A DNA stretch of 64,000 nt, from IMG/VR virus record IMGVR_UViG_3300045996_002572, positions 1 to 64,000 of that record; one strand, 5' to 3'. The notes beneath the pieces are model-generated. The model saw only the letters and a program-made list of their open reading frames with translations, made no database searches and was not told the origin of the DNA. This stretch comes from a virus. This document shows positions 57,298-64,000 of the stretch, piece by piece. The position numbers and the translations under genes were made by a program. Within the stretch, counting starts at the first letter, position 1; every line of letters starts with the position of its first letter.

Positions 57298-57759
57298 ATG
57301 GCGGCAATCAGCATTGATCCAACTCCGGCGTACCTCAATGATCGCGCTGTACGGCGAGGAGCATGGCGGGTCATGACACAGCGAGCGATCGACCTTAGCA
57401 AGGGGGTGCTGCCGGTGGGCCTCGTGGTGGCCTTGGTGCTGGGGGCAGCCGGCGCGATCTACGAGTCCGGCCGCCGAGCCGAGAAGCTCTCGCAGATCGA
57501 GGAGATGGCCAACGCAGCACCGACTGCCGCTGATCTGGAGAAGCTGAGCGGAGCCATCGCCGACCTCGATCAGCGCCTCGCCGAGTTGAAGGAAGAGAAC
57601 GACGACGTGGCGGCCATCAAGAACTGGATGATCGCCGTCTACGAACGAGCCAGCGCCCACGGGTGGGATCTTCCGCCGCTACCACAGGGAGTCCAAGATG
57701 AGCACGATCAAAAAAAAGCTGTGCAATCCCCCGGCGCAGCGCGTGGCCGCGGCCGGTGA
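57298..57759 (+). CDS. Membrane protein, possible inner-membrane spanin
   Basis: 153 residues from ATG at 57298; ATG at 57373 is an alternative. One transmembrane helix (LPVGLVVALVLGAAGAIY) followed by coiled coil (ADLEKLSGAIADLDQRLAEL). This is the usual i-spanin topology. No outer-membrane partner was recognised. Overlaps the next gene. Confidence 0.5.
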   Translation: MAAISIDPTPAYLNDRAVRRGAWRVMTQRAIDLSKGVLPVGLVVALVLGAAGAIYESGRRAEKLSQIEEMANAAPTAADLEKLSGAIADLDQRLAELKEENDDVAAIKNWMIAVYERASAHGWDLPPLPQGVQDEHDQKKAVQSPGAARGRGR

Positions 57760-57973
57760 CCCGCTGGTGCTCGGGATGTTCGAGGGGGCCGGCGCCGCCA
57801 TGGACGACGTGCCGCTGGCCATCCAGGCGAAGTGGGCCGCCGAGGTCGTCGCTGTGGAGGAGGACTACATCGCGCAGCGACGTGCTCTGGACGCACGGAC
57901 CTGCGAGGCGATGCAGAAGCTGTTCGCGTGGGCGGTCGAGTCCCCGGCCGCGAGCAAGGCCAGCAAGGAGTAG
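57698..57973 (+). CDS. Hypothetical lysis-region protein
   Basis: 91 residues. Ala-rich helical bundle (AAEVVAVEEDYIAQRRALDA). Starts within the previous gene. No transmembrane helix. Function unknown. Confidence 0.5.
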   Translation: MSTIKKKLCNPPAQRVAAAGDPLVLGMFEGAGAAMDDVPLAIQAKWAAEVVAVEEDYIAQRRALDARTCEAMQKLFAWAVESPAASKASKE

Positions 57974-58013
57974 GGCGCCGTGGCGCATTTCACAGTAACC
58001 AGTGTGGGCCTCC

Positions 58014-58361
58014 GTGGCCGATGACGTGCTCACGCACCTGGTGGCGCTAGTGGGAGGGGCGGCTGGCACATGGGCCGTCATCTCCCGGCTTCGGCCAGAA
58101 CGGGAGAAGCTCGAGGCCGAAGCCGAGCAGCTGCGGGTGAGGGCAGCCGCGGAGCAGGACGCCCGGATCGAGCGGCTGCACGAGCGCCTGGAGGCGGCAG
58201 AGTCTGCGCTCGGTGACGCCGAAGAGTCGGCTTGTGCGCTGGAGTCAACGGTCCGGGCACTGCGCGGGGATCTGTTAGCCCGAGGCGTCGAGCTGTCGCG
58301 GGCCCGGGAGGAGGTGGCGCGGCTTCGGTCCGAGGTGGCGCACGAGAGGAAAGAGCGGTGA
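58014..58361 (+). CDS. Membrane-anchored coiled-coil protein
   Basis: 115 residues from GTG at 58014 (GTG at 58002 would add four). One N-terminal membrane helix (LTHLVALVGGAAGTWAVI) followed by a long coiled coil to the end. Spanin-like or structural lysis-region protein. Its stop abuts the stop of the antisense HTH gene. Confidence 0.55.
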   Translation: MADDVLTHLVALVGGAAGTWAVISRLRPEREKLEAEAEQLRVRAAAEQDARIERLHERLEAAESALGDAEESACALESTVRALRGDLLARGVELSRAREEVARLRSEVAHERKER

Positions 58362-58607
58362 CTACGCCTGACCCTCCTTGCGGTCGGATGAACTCGGCAA
58401 CTCCTGCAGTACGTCTTCGACCTCCAGTAGCCGGATCTTCAGCAGACGCACCAGCTCCGGCCAGGTCGAAGGTGGGATCTGCCGATCCCCCGACGCCCAA
58501 CGCCTCACCTGTCGAGGAGGCACCCCAAGCTCGCTGGCTAGAGGGGTCTGCCACATCTCCCCGTAGAGGAGGGAGGCGGCGCGGGAGAGGAGGTCGGGGC
58601 CGGTCAC
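58362..58607 (-). CDS. Small HTH protein of the inverted lysis-region operon
   Basis: 81 residues. TPLASELGVPPRQVRRWASG is a clear helix-turn-helix followed by DRQIPPSTWPELVRLL. Likely the repressor acting at the palindromes upstream of its operon (59611-59648). Overlaps its upstream neighbour by four bases. Confidence 0.7.
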   Translation of the reverse strand: MTGPDLLSRAASLLYGEMWQTPLASELGVPPRQVRRWASGDRQIPPSTWPELVRLLKIRLLEVEDVLQELPSSSDRKEGQA

Positions 58608-59038
58608 CTCGCCTCCTTGGGCTTGATGGGGTCATCCAAGTCGTCCCAGGTCAGCGGGCGAAGCGGCAATTTGTGGAGCATGCACTCGGTCGGGAGGACG
58701 CCCTCCGGGCCCTCCCCCCAGGTGTCGCCCATCTCGTGAGGACAGAGCGCCCAGCGCCATCCGGTATCTACGTCCGGGAAGAGCAGGGCGAGGCGCATCC
58801 TCAAGTAGCCACGCCAAAGGTCTTCAGAGTTCGCGGCGTAGGGCTTCAGCGCGGCAACAGAAAGCGCGAGTGCGTCACCTCCCGGCCTCCCCTGCGCCCA
58901 GAATCCCTGACCCGGCGCGCCACTCTGGCGGTCGCAGGCGGCAAGTACGCCCGCAGCGTCTCGCAATGCTGCGTACATCCGTCGAACCTCGATCACCAAG
59001 TCCTCGCGACTCCAGTCGTCCCAGGGCGTTTGACTCAA
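58604..59038 (-). CDS. Hypothetical protein
   Basis: 144 residues from TTG at 59038. Helical N-terminus (LVIEVRRMYAALRDAAGVLA) and a Cys/His pair (ALCPHEMG). Between it and the upstream gene lies 141 bases without a gene or clear promoter. No family recognised. Confidence 0.5.
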   Translation of the reverse strand: MSQTPWDDWSREDLVIEVRRMYAALRDAAGVLAACDRQSGAPGQGFWAQGRPGGDALALSVAALKPYAANSEDLWRGYLRMRLALLFPDVDTGWRWALCPHEMGDTWGEGPEGVLPTECMLHKLPLRPLTWDDLDDPIKPKEAR

Positions 59039-59179
59039 GATTCCTCCTCTGGCGCCGCTGGCGCCTCCATCTCTACCCCGGAGAGCTGGAACCTGGATCG
59101 CCTTTCTGCTTACGGGTCGCTACGCCGCAGCCTACACTCAGCAGTCCAGGCCCCGGCGCTCCGGGGCAGAGTGGTGGCG

Positions 59180-59566
59180 TCAGTCCACCACGTCAAAACC
59201 ATCACGGTCGATCTGAGCGTAAAGGTCGCTGAGGCTGGCTGCGACATAGTCGGCGGCGTCGACGGCGGGAGCCGCGAACATCTCGCGCAGGCCGAACGTC
59301 GCGAGAAGATCGCCGCTTCCGCCCTCCCAAACGATGAGTGGGTCGCCACGGTCGTCGTCGCGGCTCTTGACGTGGAGAAGAAGCGGGAACTCAAGCTCGG
59401 TGACGTCCCACTCCGCTTCAGTTCTCACGCTCTCGGAACCGTATTCGCCGCCAGCATCCACGGCCATAGCCCGAAGAGCGGCCTCCGGGGAGCTGCCGGC
59501 CCAAACGCCATGGTCAACGCCAGCCTTCGAGGCGATGCGGAAGTAGCGATTCTGATCGGCCGTCAT
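59180..59566 (-). CDS. Hypothetical protein, first gene of inverted lysis-region operon
   Basis: 128 residues from ATG at 59566. RYFRIASKAGVDHGVWAG and SPEAALRAMAVDAG resemble short phage proteins with a conserved SKAGVD-G motif. An acidic C-terminus. Driven by the strong promoter at 59619-59647 with a ~46-nt leader. Confidence 0.6.
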   Translation of the reverse strand: MTADQNRYFRIASKAGVDHGVWAGSSPEAALRAMAVDAGGEYGSESVRTEAEWDVTELEFPLLLHVKSRDDDRGDPLIVWEGGSGDLLATFGLREMFAAPAVDAADYVAASLSDLYAQIDRDGFDVVD

Positions 59567-59618
59567 TGGGTTCTCTCCGGCATTATTAGTTTCGGAATGG
59601 TCAGTCGTGATGGACCTA

Positions 59619-59647
59619 ATAATAGGTCCACACTTGACAGGTGTCAA
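59619..59647 (-). promoter_or_regulatory. Near-consensus promoter covered by two palindromes
   Basis: Minus-strand TTGACA (59647-59642), 17-bp spacer, TATTAT (59624-59619). Palindrome CTTGACA-GG-TGTCAAG (59633-59648) covers the -35; TGGACCTA-ATAA-TAGGTCCA (59611-59630) covers the -10. Strong but clearly repressible. Confidence 0.75.
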
Positions 59648-59658
59648 GAGGCCAGATC

Positions 59659-60345
59659 ATGAGCGCCCCCATCAGGCTGGAAGCGTCGTTCCCTGCCCCG
59701 CTGCTCACGTGCAACCAGCTCCGGGCTGTGATGCCGAAGCTGCCCGTGCAGGACGCGACTCGCTACCTACCGCACCTCTGCGCCGCCTTCGAGGAGTTCG
59801 ACATCGCGTCGCCTGTCCGATGCGCGGCCGCACTCGCCCAGATGGCCCACGAGAGTGCCGAACTGCGCCGGTGGGAGGAGAACCTCCGGTATTCGGCCGG
59901 AGGGCTCCAGCGCACCTGGCCCAAGCGATTCCCGGCGCCGATCGCCCCGCGCTATGCCTACAAGCCGCAGCCCATCGCTAACCGAGCCTACGGCGGCAGG
60001 ATGGGCAACGGCCCGGAGTCGAGCGGCGACGGCTGGCGGTACCGCGGCCGCGGGCCCATCATGCTCACTGGGCGGGACAACTACCGCGACTACGGAGACC
60101 GGCTCGGCCTACCTCTCGAGGCGAGCCCGGACCTCGCCGCTTTGCCCGAGCACGGGTTCCGGATCTTCGGCTCCTACTGGAAGGGGCGGAGGCTCTGGGA
60201 GCCTGCAGACGCCGGGGACCTGGTCGAGCTGACGCGGAGAGTCAACGGCGGGACTATCGGATTGGAGGAGCGCCGGCGTTACTGGGTGCGGGCCCTTGAC
60301 GTGCTCGCCGCCCGACCAGGTGAGGACGGGGCCCGGGTTGGCTGA
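59659..60345 (+). CDS. Endolysin, glycoside hydrolase family 19
   Basis: 228 residues from ATG at 59659. GH19 signatures: ALAQMAHESAELRRWEENL with catalytic Glu (~56-60), TWPKRF, IANRAYGGRMGNG, GWRYRGRGPIMLTGRDNY (~132-149) and VNGGTIGLEERRRYW near the end. It cleaves peptidoglycan glycan strands. No signal peptide, so it needs the holin. Separated from the holin by the inverted operon. Confidence 0.92.
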   Translation: MSAPIRLEASFPAPLLTCNQLRAVMPKLPVQDATRYLPHLCAAFEEFDIASPVRCAAALAQMAHESAELRRWEENLRYSAGGLQRTWPKRFPAPIAPRYAYKPQPIANRAYGGRMGNGPESSGDGWRYRGRGPIMLTGRDNYRDYGDRLGLPLEASPDLAALPEHGFRIFGSYWKGRRLWEPADAGDLVELTRRVNGGTIGLEERRRYWVRALDVLAARPGEDGARVG

Positions 60346-60431
60346 GCTTCGCCGACGGTTCGAGCGGGGGACGTTGCTGCGGCCGGACTGAGGGTGGCGC
60401 TTCGGGAGTGGGTGCCGGCGACGGCAAATTC

Positions 60432-60737
60432 TCACGGGACAGGCCTCCTCGGCCGTCCACCCCGTTTCCCGTTCTCACGCGCGGCGGCGGCCTTAGCGTC
60501 GCTCCGCTTGCTTCCGCCGGCGCGACCCAGTTCTGCCGCGACCTCGCTACGGAGCAGCGCCGACACGCGGTCCTCGCGCCAATCCGCAAGCCGCTGTCGC
60601 GCTTCCCCGTGTGGCAGCTCGTGGCTCAGCCAGTAAGCCCCCTTCGCCTCGTCCCAGGTGCTCACGATCCAGCCTGAGCCCTGGCGGTACATGCTCGACT
60701 CCTTGACGGCTTGCTGGCGGGCGGCGGTGCGGCTCAT
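60432..60737 (-). CDS. Hypothetical small protein with basic C-terminus
   Basis: 101 residues. GSGWIVSTWDEAKGAYWLSH gives two strands; the tail SDAKAAAARENGKRGGRPR is the Ala/Arg K-GGRPR end common in small phage and plasmid proteins. Convergent with the endolysin; no terminator seen in the 86 bases between. Confidence 0.55.
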   Translation of the reverse strand: MSRTAARQQAVKESSMYRQGSGWIVSTWDEAKGAYWLSHELPHGEARQRLADWREDRVSALLRSEVAAELGRAGGSKRSDAKAAAARENGKRGGRPRRPVP

Positions 60738-60749
60738 GGCGGTCTCCTC

Positions 60750-61103
60750 TTAATCGGTAAGGGTTGCAACGTCGGCGGCGAACTCGGCGATCAGGGCCTC
60801 GTCCCACTCGGCGCCGATCCAGTCCGAGTACTCCTCGGGGAGGTCGGAGACGATCTGGACGGCCGGGAAGCCGAACTGGTCGCCGGTCAGATCGACGTGG
60901 AGCAGCTCGCCATCCACCTCGACAGCGGCCCACTCGTGCGAGTCGCCGCGGCAGAGGCCGGTCACCCGCTGGATGTCGTCGCCGAGTATCTCGCGGAGAG
61001 CCGCGGCGGCGAGGAAGCAGTTGCCGGCCGCGTCGAGGTCGGCTGCGTCAAGATTAGCGCGGACGCGAGCCGCGGCGGATTCGAGCTGTTCCCGGTCGAC
61101 CAT
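60750..61103 (-). CDS. Small Cys-His-Asp protein (transglutaminase/papain-like fold candidate)
   Basis: 117 residues from ATG at 61103, six bases after a TATTAT -10, so leaderless. GNCFLAAAALREILG with Cys, GDSHEWAAVEVDG with His and LLHVDLTGDQFGF with Asp form the Cys/His/Asp order of small transglutaminase-like proteins. Function unknown; may modify host proteins. Confidence 0.6.
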   Translation of the reverse strand: MVDREQLESAAARVRANLDAADLDAAGNCFLAAAALREILGDDIQRVTGLCRGDSHEWAAVEVDGELLHVDLTGDQFGFPAVQIVSDLPEEYSDWIGAEWDEALIAEFAADVATLTD

Positions 61104-61109
61104 GTCGGG

Positions 61110-61138
61110 ATAATAACCCAACCGTTTGGGTTCGTCAA
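61110..61138 (-). promoter_or_regulatory. Leaderless promoter with palindromic spacer
   Basis: Minus-strand TTGACG (61138-61133), 17-bp spacer, TATTAT (61115-61110), then CCCGAC and ATGG. The spacer region holds AACCCAA-CCGT-TTGGGTT (61115-61132), a perfect 7-bp palindrome, so repression is likely. Confidence 0.75.
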
Positions 61139-61422
61139 GTGGGTCGACCGAGCACCTTCCACCCGAGCGCCGTCACGTGCAACGCCTCCCCCTCGCCCTT
61201 GACCAGCCCAGCGGCCTGCAGCTCCTCGAGCGCGGCCCCGGTCGCCATCGTCTTTCCCTCAACCAGCTCCGCCCCCTGGTGCTCCACCAAGCCCAGTTCC
61301 TGGAGCATCTCCCAGGCCAGAGACGAGAGCGAGTTCCTGAGGGCGTACACGGTCACGACGTCGAGCTTGTCTCGGAGGTTGCGGCAGAGGTGGGCGATCT
61401 CTTGCCAGTCGCGGCGGGTCAT
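61135..61422 (-). CDS. Hypothetical winged-helix-like protein
   Basis: 95 residues. Helical with a LVEHQGAELVEGKTM then LEELQAAGLVKGEG...LHVTALGWKVLG wing-like end. Could be DNA-binding; resembles the short 62184 gene. Its 3' end lies under the -35 of the leaderless promoter. Confidence 0.5.
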   Translation of the reverse strand: MTRRDWQEIAHLCRNLRDKLDVVTVYALRNSLSSLAWEMLQELGLVEHQGAELVEGKTMATGAALEELQAAGLVKGEGEALHVTALGWKVLGRPT

Positions 61423-61773
61423 TTAGGTCTTCGGCGCCGCCACAGTCAACCAGCCTGCCGTGGTTTCTACCGTCGTCGTTTGCCGCTGCACCTCGACCAC
61501 CGTCCACGTTTCGGGCGCGGCGTACCACGGATGCGGATCCCAGCTGCGCATAAAATCGTCTGCCGCCTCGCGCGTCTCAAAAACCTTCGCTCTCGCAGGC
61601 AACGATCCGCTCTCGGCGAACGCCGCCGCTTCTTTCGGCCACAGTCGGCGTCCGGTCGCGCTCGCCCATCCCTCCGGGTCTACCGCCAGGAGCATCAGGG
61701 TCCCAGCAGGAGTGACCACTGCGTTCTCTAGTGCTGAGCGAGCTTCCTTGGCCCGGAACGTCACGGCGAACAT
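61423..61773 (-). CDS. Hypothetical protein
   Basis: 116 residues. Mixed alpha/beta with a conserved-looking FETREAADDFMRSWDPHPWY stretch. Start ATG with upstream GAGAGCACC. Function unknown. Confidence 0.5.
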   Translation of the reverse strand: MFAVTFRAKEARSALENAVVTPAGTLMLLAVDPEGWASATGRRLWPKEAAAFAESGSLPARAKVFETREAADDFMRSWDPHPWYAAPETWTVVEVQRQTTTVETTAGWLTVAAPKT

Positions 61774-61803
61774 GGTGCTCTCCTCATTGGCAGCCCTCGC
61801 CCC

Positions 61804-62187
61804 TCACTCTACCAGGAGAGGAGAGGGGCCGGCGTCGGCGGCATTCGCATCCCAGAGCACGGGTGCTTCCGGGCTCTCCCGCCAGCAGTAGATCCAAGCC
61901 GTGGTCTTGGAGCACGCTGCATCCACGAGCCAACGCCTGCCGTCCTCGCCCTCTGGAAGACCCCTGACGCTGATCGTGGTGAGGCCCCCGTCGGGAGCCA
62001 CCGCATCGGGGCCGACCGACTCCGGCTCGAAATACACCGCTTCGTTGTCCACGCCGCCGCTGAACGCGAGCACGGACGGTCGTTCGGAGAAATCCAGCGA
62101 CAACACCTTGCAATCAGGCGCCTCGGTCACGAGGCGGACGGAGTTGACGCGGGCTTGGCCTTGTACAACCTCGACCCTCAACTTCAT
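61804..62187 (-). CDS. Hypothetical beta-rich protein
   Basis: 127 residues from ATG at 62187. Beta-sandwich-like pattern (LRVEVVQGQARVNSVRLVT, LTTISVRGL) with one Cys pair. Overlaps the next gene upstream by four bases. No family. Confidence 0.5.
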   Translation of the reverse strand: MKLRVEVVQGQARVNSVRLVTEAPDCKVLSLDFSERPSVLAFSGGVDNEAVYFEPESVGPDAVAPDGGLTTISVRGLPEGEDGRRWLVDAACSKTTAWIYCWRESPEAPVLWDANAADAGPSPLLVE

Positions 62188-62378
62188 GCTGTCTCCCTCT
62201 CTGGGTGAGCGGCGAGCCAGGCCCGCCCCTTCGCGGTGATCTCGCACCAGCTGACGTGCGCCCAATCTCCAGGGCGCCAGATGGTCAGATGGTCTGGCAG
62301 GAGGACGTTCTCCCCCAGCTTCCGGAGCAAGGCCTCTTGGGGCCTGCTCAGCTTCAGGTCGTTCACAGGCTTCGTCAT
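62184..62378 (-). CDS. Small winged-helix-like protein
   Basis: 64 residues from ATG at 62378 (ATGA overlap). LSRPQEALLRKLGENVLLPD and CEITAKGRAWLAAHP are a compact winged-helix layout, similar to the gene at 61135. A possible DNA-binding microprotein. Confidence 0.5.
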   Translation of the reverse strand: MTKPVNDLKLSRPQEALLRKLGENVLLPDHLTIWRPGDWAHVSWCEITAKGRAWLAAHPERETA

Positions 62379-62803
62379 ACGAGATGGAAATCCGCCGGAT
62401 TCGCTTCTTCCGGCACGAAGAGGATTCGGCGCGTGCCCATTCTCGGCGTCAGCACTTTGAACACCTTGAGGCGACCGACCATCGGTTCCAGATCGGGATG
62501 GCTCACGCAGGTCACCTGCACTATCACATCGGTCCGGTGCCAGTATCCGCCCTGTTCTTCGTAGTCCAGGACGACGCAGAGCGCATACCCCTTCGTTCCC
62601 CGGGGCTTCCATTCCACGGCGCCGGGGTCGTAGATCTCAACAATCAGCTTCCTTCCGGGAAACAGGTCTGGCCTGCCGCGGTCGGCCGAGCCCTCCTTCT
62701 TGTACTTCGCTGCCGGAGGAACTCTTGGCTCCACGACGCCTTCGATTTGCTCCCTGTCGAGCAGGCGGGTGACGATGTCGCGCCTCTGCTGTTCATAGGC
62801 CAT
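62375..62803 (-). CDS. Hypothetical accessory protein
   Basis: 142 residues from ATG at 62803. Helix (AYEQQRRDIVTRLLDREQIE), then IVEIYDPGAVEWKPRGTKGY and VIVQVTCVSHPD. Beta-strand-rich second half. No catalytic motif identified. Confidence 0.5.
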   Translation of the reverse strand: MAYEQQRRDIVTRLLDREQIEGVVEPRVPPAAKYKKEGSADRGRPDLFPGRKLIVEIYDPGAVEWKPRGTKGYALCVVLDYEEQGGYWHRTDVIVQVTCVSHPDLEPMVGRLKVFKVLTPRMGTRRILFVPEEANPADFHLV

Positions 62804-63053
62804 GGTGCGCTCCTTCTGCGGCCTCCGCCGCCTCCAAGCTCCGGGCCATCTCCACCAGGGCCCTGGGGTTGTCCATCGCTCTCCACTCTCCGAGCTTCTC
62901 GCACCACCACTGTCCGGCCTTCCCATCTCCTCGAATGCGGTAGCGTCCCTCTGGAGCTCGGGGAGGAGTTGGGACTTCATGCCAGGCGAGGGGATCCCGG
63001 AGCGTTGGGGAAGGCGCTGGGGCTGAGACTTCGAAGAGGGATGGCTGGGTCAT
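62793..63053 (-). CDS. Hypothetical small protein downstream of integrase
   Basis: 86 residues. RYRIRGDGKAGQWWCEKLGE suggests two strands; the helix RALVEMARSLEAAEAAEG ends it. Four-base overlap with the integrase stop. May be an excision-related partner but carries no recombination-directionality signature. Confidence 0.45.
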   Translation of the reverse strand: MTQPSLFEVSAPAPSPTLRDPLAWHEVPTPPRAPEGRYRIRGDGKAGQWWCEKLGEWRAMDNPRALVEMARSLEAAEAAEGAHHGL

Positions 63054-63836
63054 GACTTCTGCGTCAGCAGGCGTGCGGCTGGGTTACACAGTGGGTGGCG
63101 TTCCTCTACGGAATCTAGAACGCCGGCGGCTGACCGGTGAGTGGTCATCGTGGCGATGTCTTTGACCGGTGTTCCTTCCCGTGCCGCGCTGGTGATGAAT
63201 CCGGAGCGCAGCGAGTGCCCCGCGAATTCGGCCGGGTCCAGGCCCGCGAGCTCGGCGCGGCTCTTCACCACCCGGGCAATGGAGTAGGGGTGTATCGCAG
63301 TCGCCTGGACCCGGCCCCATCGATCGATGGGGCGGAAGATCGGGCCCGACGTGATCCCGCTTGCCGCGAGCCAGGCCCGCAGCGCGACCGCGGCATCGCC
63401 GAGGACGGGGAGCGCCACCCCCTCGCCCGCCCTGATCTGACTTTGACCGTCGCAGGTGGAAGAGAAACCCCTCGCTGTCTACCGCCTCGAGGTCCTCGAC
63501 CGCGGCGCCGGCCACCTCTGAGCGCCGACGGCCGCCGGACTCCCAGGCGAACCGGAGCAAGGCAGCGTCCCGCAAGCCCGTGAGGTCCTCGCCGCACGTC
63601 GCGAGCATGGCCTCGAGGATCTCGCCGGTTGCCGCTCGCATCTTCCGGGGGCGCACCCCGCGCCGAGCGCCGATCCGCCGGAGGCTGGACAGCAGATCTC
63701 GGAGTGTTGCGCTCCGGCAGGTGTTCGCCTCTTTCGTAAAGCCGAGCATGTTGTGAGCCGCGCTGATCGAGGACAACCGCCGGTTGATCGTCGCGAGCGT
63801 CAACGGGCCGAGCTTCCGCTTGACCCCTCGCGCCAC
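63050..63836 (-). pseudogene. int: Tyrosine integrase, frameshifted, catalytic Tyr replaced by Ser
   Basis: First frame (GTG 63836; N-terminal homology extends upstream to about 63870): LATINRRLSSISAAHNMLG, GLRDAALLRFAWESGGRRRS with Arg I, HLRRSKSDQ with the beta-Lys. A one-base insertion in the G-run near 63415-63420 moves the rest to another frame: ALPVLGDAAVALRAWL, AGHSLRSGF (HxxR), MTTHRS, then VLDSVEER. In the family the residue aligned with this Ser is the nucleophile Tyr. Not functional as read, unless the shift is an assembly error and another Tyr serves. Confidence 0.8.
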
Positions 63837-63867
63837 TAGCTCGGCGTCGACGTGCTCCGGCAGCCCC

Positions 63868-63966
63868 TCATACCTGCTCGAAGCAGCCGGCGAGATCCCA
63901 GTCGAAATCGGTCCGCCACTCGTGGCGATATCCGGGCGGCGGATAGTCGGGGCTCCGCTCGTTCAT
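63868..63966 (-). CDS. Possible small ORF before the integrase
   Basis: 32 residues from ATG at 63966: rich in Pro, Trp and acidic residues (YPPPGYRHEWRTDFDWDL). It ends just before the integrase homology begins and might be a short coupled gene or a displaced integrase N-terminus. Very little support. Confidence 0.3.
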   Translation of the reverse strand: MNERSPDYPPPGYRHEWRTDFDWDLAGCFEQV

Positions 63967-64000
63967 CCCTCGTCTCCCGGGTCACGGTCGACCAAGTAGG

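Larger units (their letters stand above)
1..64000. mobile_element. Temperate tailed phage / prophage (siphovirus-type, P22-like coat)
   Basis: The window carries a complete morphogenesis set in canonical order (TerS, TerL, portal, MuF-like, scaffold, coat, head completion, major tail, tape measure, tail tip, fibre, lysis), plus an immunity region, replication and recombination genes, and an integrase. No sheath, baseplate wedge or contractile genes were recognised, so the tail is most likely long and non-contractile. Neither end shows an attachment site; the left edge cuts a methyltransferase. The phage continues past the left edge and may end just beyond the integrase at the right. Confidence 0.9.

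Noticed and set aside
1-64000. Prophage attachment sites
   Set aside because: No tRNA end or direct repeat near the integrase matches the other edge; the left boundary is not inside the window.

Overview
The window is almost wholly one GC-rich tailed-phage genome, a temperate phage or prophage with siphovirus-type tail genes. A partial DNA methyltransferase runs off the left edge and a broken tyrosine integrase lies at the right edge; no attachment site or host chromosome is visible. The best host guess, by inference only, is an Acidobacteriota bacterium (Thermoanaerobaculia-like). It rests on four accessory genes at 22.9-25.7 kb: a TPR protein, a small secreted protein ending in a Cys-bracketed DPGG loop, a lipoprotein, and a secreted protein with a 'LRNG...VDL' domain.

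Layout. (1) 0-22.4 kb, minus strand: one long early operon of about 45 genes, most joined by 4-bp GTGA/ATGA stop-start overlaps. It holds many zinc-ribbon and HTH microproteins, a ParB-fold protein, DUF1643 and DUF5131 (Gp37/Gp68) proteins, a VRR-NUC nuclease, a DnaC-like helicase loader, a replication initiator with two iteron-like arrays inside its gene, a very repetitive cytosine-5 methyltransferase, a P-loop recombination ATPase, a DnaQ-like exonuclease and an HNH nuclease. A tRNA-Thr lies inside one reading frame. (2) 22.4-22.9 kb: divergent immunity region with two XRE repressors, a near-consensus leftward promoter without leader, and CAAC-N2-GTTG operators. (3) 22.9-27.9 kb: accessory genes and an antiparallel 701-residue RIFT-barrel, polysaccharide-lyase-like protein with its own promoter. 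(4) 27.9-50.2 kb, plus strand: TerS, TerL, DUF4055 portal, MuF-like protein, scaffold, P22-like coat, a proteasome-beta/HslV-like Ntn hydrolase, head completion, major tail, tape measure and tail-tip genes. A small minus-strand cassette (HTH plus broken DUF2188) interrupts the head genes. (5) 50.2-56.6 kb: an initiator-type tRNA-Met, a fibre, and several late proteins with Sec signal peptides. (6) 56.6-60.3 kb: lysis region (C39-like peptidase, holin-like and spanin-like membrane proteins, GH19 endolysin), split by an inverted HTH operon under a palindrome-covered promoter. (7) 60.4-64 kb, minus strand: small accessory genes and the integrase.

How it works together: a repressor pair at 22.4 kb would control leftward early expression. 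The early operon loads helicase at an origin inside the initiator gene, recombines and methylates DNA. The rightward block builds a P22-like capsid on a long-tail module and lyses the cell. The integrase has both a frameshift and Ser in place of the catalytic Tyr, so as read here the element could not integrate or excise with its own enzyme.
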